DNA of 64,000 nucleotides. It comes from RPQJ01 sp963732375. GTDB lineage: Bacteria > Pseudomonadota > Gammaproteobacteria > Steroidobacterales > Steroidobacteraceae. Positions 59,575 through 64,000 of the stretch are shown here, piece by piece. The stretch covers positions 372,001-436,000 of the forward strand of contig CAVSZE010000002.1 of assembly GCA_963732375.1 (NCBI GenBank), written 5' to 3'. Position 1 is the stretch's first letter; the number at the start of each line of letters is the position of its first letter. A program made the translations under genes and the position numbers. The notes under the pieces were generated by a model. It ran no database searches. It saw only the letters and a list, made by a program, of their open reading frames with translations, and was not told the DNA's origin.

Positions 59575-59650
59575 GGCAAAGTCATAAAGATTTGACTATC
59601 AACCATTAAAAGCCTCTATTCGTAGCTTTTTATAAATCCATAGTTGATTA
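59575..59650. terminator. AT-rich, doubly palindromic bidirectional terminator
   Basis: A sharply AT-rich stretch between the convergent NfeD-like and SIMPL genes. TAAAAGC (59607-59613) pairs with GCTTTTTA (59625-59632), and outside it ATCAAC (59598-59603) pairs with GTTGAT (59643-59648). T-runs follow the stem on both strands, so it probably ends transcription from both sides. Its base composition stands out from the GC-rich surroundings. The outer 59488-59574 is otherwise empty. Confidence 0.5.
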
Positions 59651-60367
59651 TTTTATGATCAGGCCGTATACGGCTGAGACGCTCGCCGTGAACGTCATGT
59701 CGCCCGCCTGGTAGGTGGCCTCCGGAGGCGGTGCTCCAGCCTGCATGTCGGCCGCCATGCGGTACATGGGCACCTGCGGTGGCGACGACGACGCATTCAG
59801 CGTACGCACCGCGCCGAGCTCGGCACCTGCGGCACGGGCCAGTGTCTCGGCGTTCAGGCGCGCATCCTGGACGGCAAGGGTCATCGCCTGCCGCTCGAGT
59901 TCCTTGCGTCGGGTCGAGTCCAGCGACGGGCCGCTGACCTGGTTCGCGCCCGCGCTCACGGCCCGTTCCATCAGGGTGCCCAGCTTGTCGAGATCGCGCA
60001 GTTCCACTCCCACCTGGCGGCTGACCACATAGCCCTGCAACTCCTGCTTTTGGGCCTGCTGGTTCCAGATGTAGTCGGGCTGGACTTGCAGACCAGTGGC
60101 GTTAACGTACTTCGGGTCGACGCCCAGTTCCCTGGTAAGCGCCAGCAAACGTTCCACGGCCGCGGTGACCGTCGTGCGCGCTTCGGTCAGGCGGGCGCTG
60201 CGGGCCTCGACGCCCAGCGTGGCCCGGGCCATGTCCGGCTGCGCGGTCACCTGGCCCTGTCCATCGACACTCACCGTGCCGGGACGCCCGTCCTCGGCCA
60301 GCGCCGACCCGGTCGGATTCGCCAACGCGGCCAGCAGGCCGGACAAAATAACCGCGCGCATCACCAT
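59648..60367 (-). CDS. SIMPL domain (DUF541) exported protein
   Basis: 239 residues. Signal peptide (MVMRAVILSGLLAALANPTGSALA) then the SIMPL domain: TVSVDGQGQVTAQPDMARATLGVEARSARLTEART, a coiled helix, and the closing FTASVSAVYGLIIK strand. An AGGAG site lies 7 bp before the ATG. SIMPL proteins are periplasmic, oligomerise and have ill-defined stress-related roles (E. coli YggE is protective). It is monocistronic; the gene upstream on the other strand is cytochrome c4. Confidence 0.9.
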   Translation of the reverse strand: MVMRAVILSGLLAALANPTGSALAEDGRPGTVSVDGQGQVTAQPDMARATLGVEARSARLTEARTTVTAAVERLLALTRELGVDPKYVNATGLQVQPDYIWNQQAQKQELQGYVVSRQVGVELRDLDKLGTLMERAVSAGANQVSGPSLDSTRRKELERQAMTLAVQDARLNAETLARAAGAELGAVRTLNASSSPPQVPMYRMAADMQAGAPPPEATYQAGDMTFTASVSAVYGLIIK

Positions 60368-60527
60368 GGTTCACTCCTTGTCGGCAGGGCTTTCGAAACG
60401 GCACTGAGACTATGACATTCCCGGCGGGCATTTATCCCTTCCGGGCGCCATTCGACTACGCAAACGCTTTTGATTAACATGCCGGCCCTTCGGCCCGGGG
60501 GAGGCCGACTGCCGCACGGAGCAAAAA

Positions 60528-61157
60528 ATGACCTCGAGATCGGCCTGGCTCGCGCTGAGCCTGACCATCGCGGCGCTGGCCGCGCCCGCCTTGGCTTCGG
60601 CCGCGGACGTAGCCCGTGGCGCCAAGTTGGCCTACACCTGCCAGGGTTGCCACGGCATCCCGAACTACAGGAACGCCTTTCCGGTCTACCGTGTGCCCAA
60701 GCTCGGCGGGCAGCACGCCGCGTACCTGGTCGTGGCGCTGAAGGAATACGCTGCCCAGGATCGTCCGCATGCCACGATGCACGCCCAGGCCGTCACGATG
60801 ACGGACCAGGACATGCAGGACATGGCCGCCTACCTGAGCGGCCAGGAGCTCAAGCCCGGCGGTCACGCGGTCGGTACGGCACCCAAGGCCGGACAGACCT
60901 GCGTCGCCTGCCATGGCAGCGACGGCATCGGCATCATGCCGGAATACCCGAACCTCGCCGGCCAGCACGCCGACTACATCGAGCAGGCGCTGAAGGCCTA
61001 TCGGGCGGGCCAGCGCAAGAATCCCGTGATGGGTGGCATGGCGACGCCGCTGACCGACGCCGACATCGAGGCGCTCGCCCGCTACTACTCCAGTCAGCGC
61101 CCCAGCCTGTGTTCTACCGATGAGGTCCGCAAGGCAGGCAAGTGCCCGGGCACCTGA
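60528..61157 (+). CDS. Dihaem cytochrome c4-type protein
   Basis: 209 residues. Signal peptide (~1-26, SLTIAALAAPALASAAD) and two covalent haem-binding sites: CQGCH (38-42) and CVACH (125-129), with methionine ligands likely in the M-rich segments after each. The two similar halves are the c4 hallmark. It carries electrons to a terminal cytochrome c oxidase in the periplasm or on the membrane. A clear hairpin-plus-T terminator follows (61181-61216). Confidence 0.92.
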   Translation: MTSRSAWLALSLTIAALAAPALASAADVARGAKLAYTCQGCHGIPNYRNAFPVYRVPKLGGQHAAYLVVALKEYAAQDRPHATMHAQAVTMTDQDMQDMAAYLSGQELKPGGHAVGTAPKAGQTCVACHGSDGIGIMPEYPNLAGQHADYIEQALKAYRAGQRKNPVMGGMATPLTDADIEALARYYSSQRPSLCSTDEVRKAGKCPGT

Positions 61158-61180
61158 GGCATGACAGCCGGCCGAGATGA

Positions 61181-61216
61181 CAAGAGGAGGCCGGGTCTGC
61201 CCGGCCTTCTTGTTTT
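61181..61216 (+). terminator. Intrinsic terminator after the cytochrome c4 gene
   Basis: Stem GGCCGGG-TCTG-CCCGGCC, extended by CAAGAGGA/TTCTTG pairs, followed by TGTTTTC. It lies 24 bp after the stop and marks the end of the cytochrome transcript. Confidence 0.8.
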
Positions 61217-61273
61217 CACCGCATCGAGACCGCAGTCTTACCGGCTGAACCAATTGAGCCTGCGCCCGACCCG

Positions 61274-62242
61274 ATGTCCACAGTTCCGACCAAGCCCACC
61301 AGCGCCCCCCTGGCCGTCCCGGTCGGCGACGGCGTCTACCTGATCGACACGCTTTACGTGCGACCCGGACTCGCCGCGAGTCACCTTGTAGTGGACCGTG
61401 GCCGCGCGGCGTTCATCGACACTGGAGCTGCCCCGGCGGCGCCTCGGCTGCTCGGCGCGCTCGACGAACTCGGAATCGCCCGCGAGCAGGTGGACTACGT
61501 TTTCCTGACCCACGTGCATCTCGACCATGCCGGCGCCGCAGGGCAGTTGATCGAGGCGCTGCCGAACGCTATGGCGGTACTGCACCCGCGCGGCGCGCCG
61601 CACCTCATCGACCCCACCAAGCTGATCGCCGGGTCCATCCAGGTATACGGCGAGGTGATGTACCGCGAGCTGTACGGCGAGATCCTGCCGATACCGGCGG
61701 AGCGAATACTCGTCACCGAGGACAGGCAGCGCATTCGGCTCGGCGGCCGCACCTTCGAGTTCATTTACGCGCCCGGGCATGCGAGGCACCACCACTGCCC
61801 GATCGACCTGGACCACCGCGCCGTCTACGCCGGCGACAACTTCGGCATCTGCTACCGTGAACTCGACACGGCGGCCGGGCCGTTCATGCTGCCGACGACC
61901 ACACCGGTGCACTTCGACCCGGACGCGCTGCATTCGACCATACGACGACTGATGTCATACGACCCTGAACGCGTTTACCAGACACATTTCGGCCCGGTGG
62001 GCCAGCTCGAGCGGCTCGAGCACGACCTGCACGAGTGCATCGATGGGCTGGTGCGCATTGCACGCGAGCATTCCGGGGCTGGCGATCGCGGCACCCGCAT
62101 CGCGACCGACATGTATGAGTATTTCGACGCCCGTCTCGACGCGCACGGCTGCCGGCTTGGCACCGAGGAACGACACCGACTGATCGACGACGACGTGCGC
62201 CTGAACACCGCCGGTCTCGAGGTCTGGCTGGACCGTTCCTGA
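61274..62242 (+). CDS. MBL-fold metallo-hydrolase
   Basis: 322 residues. The metal-binding signature HxHxDH is HVHLDH (80-85), followed by the family's later ligands in GHARHHHCPIDLDHRAVYAGDNFG (His/Asp) and HFGP near 255. A C-terminal helical extension (~255-322) is present. MBL hydrolases span glyoxalase II, lactonases and RNases; the thioesterase-like VYAGDNFG pattern resembles glyoxalase II/lactonase types, but the substrate is unassigned. The start has no strong RBS. acuI follows 55 bp downstream. Confidence 0.88.
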   Translation: MSTVPTKPTSAPLAVPVGDGVYLIDTLYVRPGLAASHLVVDRGRAAFIDTGAAPAAPRLLGALDELGIAREQVDYVFLTHVHLDHAGAAGQLIEALPNAMAVLHPRGAPHLIDPTKLIAGSIQVYGEVMYRELYGEILPIPAERILVTEDRQRIRLGGRTFEFIYAPGHARHHHCPIDLDHRAVYAGDNFGICYRELDTAAGPFMLPTTTPVHFDPDALHSTIRRLMSYDPERVYQTHFGPVGQLERLEHDLHECIDGLVRIAREHSGAGDRGTRIATDMYEYFDARLDAHGCRLGTEERHRLIDDDVRLNTAGLEVWLDRS

Positions 62243-62297
62243 GGCCAGGCGCACACGCTGCCCCACACCAGATCCTTAACACCACCGGCTACATACC

Positions 62298-63287
62298 ATG
62301 TCTGCATTCCGCGCCTTCCGTATCCACGAAATCGACCGCCAGATCGTCGCCCGCTTCGACGAGATCACGCTCGACGAATTGAGCCCGGGGGATGTGGTGG
62401 TGCGCGTCAGCCACTCCGACATCAACTACAAGGACGCGCTTGCGGCGACCGGCAAGGGCCGCATCCTGCGCCGCTATCCGCTGGTTGGCGGCATCGACCT
62501 CGCCGGAGAGGTCGTGAGCTCGACGGATGCTCGGTTCGCGCCGGGGCAGCAGGTACTGGTCACGGGCTGCGGTCTCTCCGAGACCCGGGACGGCGGCTAT
62601 GCGGAATTCGCCCGCCTGCCGGGCGACTCGGTGATTCCGTTGCCTGCCGGCATCAGTGCGCTCGATGCGATGAAGGTCGGCACGGCGGGATTCACCGCGG
62701 CGCTCGCCGTGCACCGGATGGAGCAGAACGGCCAGCAGCCTGCGAACGGCCCGGTGGTGGTCACCGGCGCGACCGGCGGCGTCGGCAGCCTTGCGATCAG
62801 CATGCTGGCCGGCCGCGGATACGAGGTCGTGGCGGTGAGCGGCAAGGCGGAAGCCGACGACTACCTGAGCGCCATCGGCGCGGCGCGCGTGCTGCGCCGG
62901 CAGGACATCGACCTGGGCTCGAAACCGATGGAAAAGGCGCTGTGGGCCGGTGCCGTGGACAACGTCGGCGGCCCGCTGCTCACCTGGCTCACGCGCACGG
63001 TGGACCAGTGGGGCAACATCGCCAGCATCGGGCTCGCGGGCAGTGCCGAACTTGTGACGACCGTCATGCCTTTCATCCTGCGCGGCGTTAACCTGCTCGG
63101 GATCAATTCCGTGCTCACGCCCCGTGAACTCCGGCTCGAGGTCTGGCGGCGCATCGCAACCGACCTGCGGCCGGCGGCGCTGGACCGGATATGCACGAAG
63201 ATCGTTGGCTTCGACGAGTTACCCGCGCCGTTTGACGACTACATCCAGGGCCGGGTGACCGGCCGAACCGTGGTGAGGATTCCGTGA
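62298..63287 (+). CDS. acuI: Acryloyl-CoA reductase-type MDR oxidoreductase (AcuI/YhdH)
   Basis: 329 residues, family length. Zinc-free medium-chain dehydrogenase of the YhdH/AcuI type: VRVSHSDINYKDALAATGKG and GGIDLAGEVVSS at the catalytic domain, GATGGVGSLAISML (Rossmann GxGxxG) for NADPH, and GINSVLTPRELRLEVWRRIATDLRP near the end. AcuI reduces acryloyl-CoA to propionyl-CoA, relevant to 3-hydroxypropionate and DMSP metabolism. The cysD GTG overlaps its stop by 4 bp (GTGA). Confidence 0.88.
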   Translation: MSAFRAFRIHEIDRQIVARFDEITLDELSPGDVVVRVSHSDINYKDALAATGKGRILRRYPLVGGIDLAGEVVSSTDARFAPGQQVLVTGCGLSETRDGGYAEFARLPGDSVIPLPAGISALDAMKVGTAGFTAALAVHRMEQNGQQPANGPVVVTGATGGVGSLAISMLAGRGYEVVAVSGKAEADDYLSAIGAARVLRRQDIDLGSKPMEKALWAGAVDNVGGPLLTWLTRTVDQWGNIASIGLAGSAELVTTVMPFILRGVNLLGINSVLTPRELRLEVWRRIATDLRPAALDRICTKIVGFDELPAPFDDYIQGRVTGRTVVRIP

Positions 63288-64000
63288 CCAGCACCGACAC
63301 GAAGGGCCTGCCGACGCACACGCTCACGCACCTCGAGCGCCTCGAGGCCGAGGCGATCGAGATCATGCGCGAGGTCGTCGCCGAGTGCGACAAGCCGGTG
63401 ATGCTCTACTCCATCGGCAAGGACAGCGCCGCGATGCTGCATGTCGCGATGAAGGCGTTCTACCCGGCCAAGCCGCCGTTCCCGCTGCTGCACGTGGACA
63501 CGCGCTGGAAGTTCCGGGAGATGTACGCGTTCCGCGCGCGCATGGTGAACGAGCTCGGCCTCGAGCTACTCACCTACACCAACCCGGACGGCATCGAGAA
63601 GGGCATCAACCCGTTCACGCACGGCTCGGCGATCCACACCGACGTGATGAAGACCCAGGCGCTGAAGCAGGCGCTCGACCTCTACGGCTTCGATGCCGCC
63701 TTCGGTGGCGCCCGGCGCGACGAGGAGAAGAGCCGTGCCAAGGAGCGCATCTTCTCGTTCCGCTCCGCGCAGCACCGCTGGGATCCGAAGAACCAGCGCC
63801 CCGAGCTCTGGCGCATCTACAACACGCGCAAGCACAAGGGCGAGTCGATCCGCGTGTTTCCGATGTCAAACTGGACCGAGCTCGACATCTGGCAGTACAT
63901 CTACCTGCGCAACATCCCGATCGTGCCGTTGTACTTCGCGGCCGAGCGCCCGGTGGTGGAACGCGACGGTACGCTGATCATGGTGGACGACGAGCGCATG
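63284..64000 (+). CDS. cysD: Sulfate adenylyltransferase subunit 2 (CysD), partial
   Basis: 239 codons visible of about 300; the frame runs off the right window edge. It starts with a GTG (63284) that overlaps the acuI TGA, with TGAGGA upstream. PP-loop ATP pyrophosphatase motif SIGKDSAAML and the family segments HVDTRWKFREMYAFRARM, GGARRDEEKSRAKERIFSFR and FPMSNWTELDIWQYIYLRNIPIVPLYFA are present. CysD with CysN forms ATP sulfurylase, making adenosine 5'-phosphosulfate. The coupling to acuI is unusual but may simply be positional. Confidence 0.96.
   Translation, partial: MTSTDTKGLPTHTLTHLERLEAEAIEIMREVVAECDKPVMLYSIGKDSAAMLHVAMKAFYPAKPPFPLLHVDTRWKFREMYAFRARMVNELGLELLTYTNPDGIEKGINPFTHGSAIHTDVMKTQALKQALDLYGFDAAFGGARRDEEKSRAKERIFSFRSAQHRWDPKNQRPELWRIYNTRKHKGESIRVFPMSNWTELDIWQYIYLRNIPIVPLYFAAERPVVERDGTLIMVDDERM

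Noticed and set aside
1..64000. CRISPR arrays, prophage or integrated plasmid
   Set aside because: No regularly spaced direct repeats, integrase, phage structural or Cas genes were seen.

Overview
The window is a contiguous piece of a GC-rich bacterial chromosome that carries the replication-origin neighbourhood. Gene order (dnaN-recF-gyrB on one side of dnaA, rpmH-rnpA-yidD-yidC-mnmE on the other), a two-subunit glycyl-tRNA synthetase, a sigma-54/NtrC-type glnA-ntrBC cluster and the protein families present all point to a gammaproteobacterium. Two wax-ester/diacylglycerol acyltransferase-type proteins, a DUF1254 protein, an S10 carboxypeptidase and an amidohydrolase/M19 pair suggest a free-living aerobe, perhaps near Steroidobacterales, Woeseiales or Xanthomonadales. 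This placement is inferred from gene content; no phylogeny was run.

Layout. 1-1335: end of a MacAB-type ABC export operon (adaptor cut by the window edge). 1503-6228: nitrogen control on the minus strand (glnA, a DUF4124 protein, ntrB, ntrC), with a recognisable sigma-54 promoter and NtrC-like dyads upstream of glnA. 6554-12851: DUF3300/DUF2950 envelope pair, a lone sulfoacetaldehyde acetyltransferase (xsc), an RDD membrane protein, a YbaK-type deacylase and a GFA protein. 13134-26729: a mixed accessory region with a potassium-channel-like protein, DUF1254 protein with a divergent AraC regulator, WS/DGAT acyltransferase, a HAD-2H phosphoesterase fusion, VOC, SOUL haem-binding and cupin proteins, an acyl-CoA synthetase and a GNAT enzyme. 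26864-33189: six minus-strand genes, namely a zinc-type ABC uptake set (DUF2946-like, porin, binding protein, permease, no ATPase) followed by a TIR-TM-TPR protein and a small beta-rich protein. 33414-41244: CoA-binding protein, glyQS, PlsC-like acyltransferase, amidohydrolase and an M19 dipeptidase homologue lacking key metal ligands. 41289-51659: replication and ribosome/membrane-biogenesis core with a candidate oriC between dnaA and dnaN. 51681-64000: S10 peptidase, second WS/DGAT, an HExxH protein overlapping mnmG, an orphan oligopeptide-binding lipoprotein, an NfeD-like protein, a SIMPL protein, cytochrome c4, an MBL hydrolase, acuI and the start of cysD.

Most notable observations: (i) a perfect 21-bp inverted repeat has become the last 23 codons of glyQ, and a shorter copy lies between yidC and mnmE, so a REP-like family is mobile here; (ii) a HAD phosphatase fused to a 2H (HxT...HxT) phosphoesterase; (iii) the TIR-TM-TPR plus small-protein pair behind the zinc operon; (iv) an M19 homologue without the alpha-metal ligands; (v) an rnpA frame without any ATG/GTG/TTG start; and (vi) an oriC-like segment in dnaA-dnaN. 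No tRNA, rRNA, CRISPR array, intact insertion sequence or prophage was seen. The best candidates for undescribed biology are the TIR-TPR pair and the HAD-2H fusion; neither function can be proven from the sequence.
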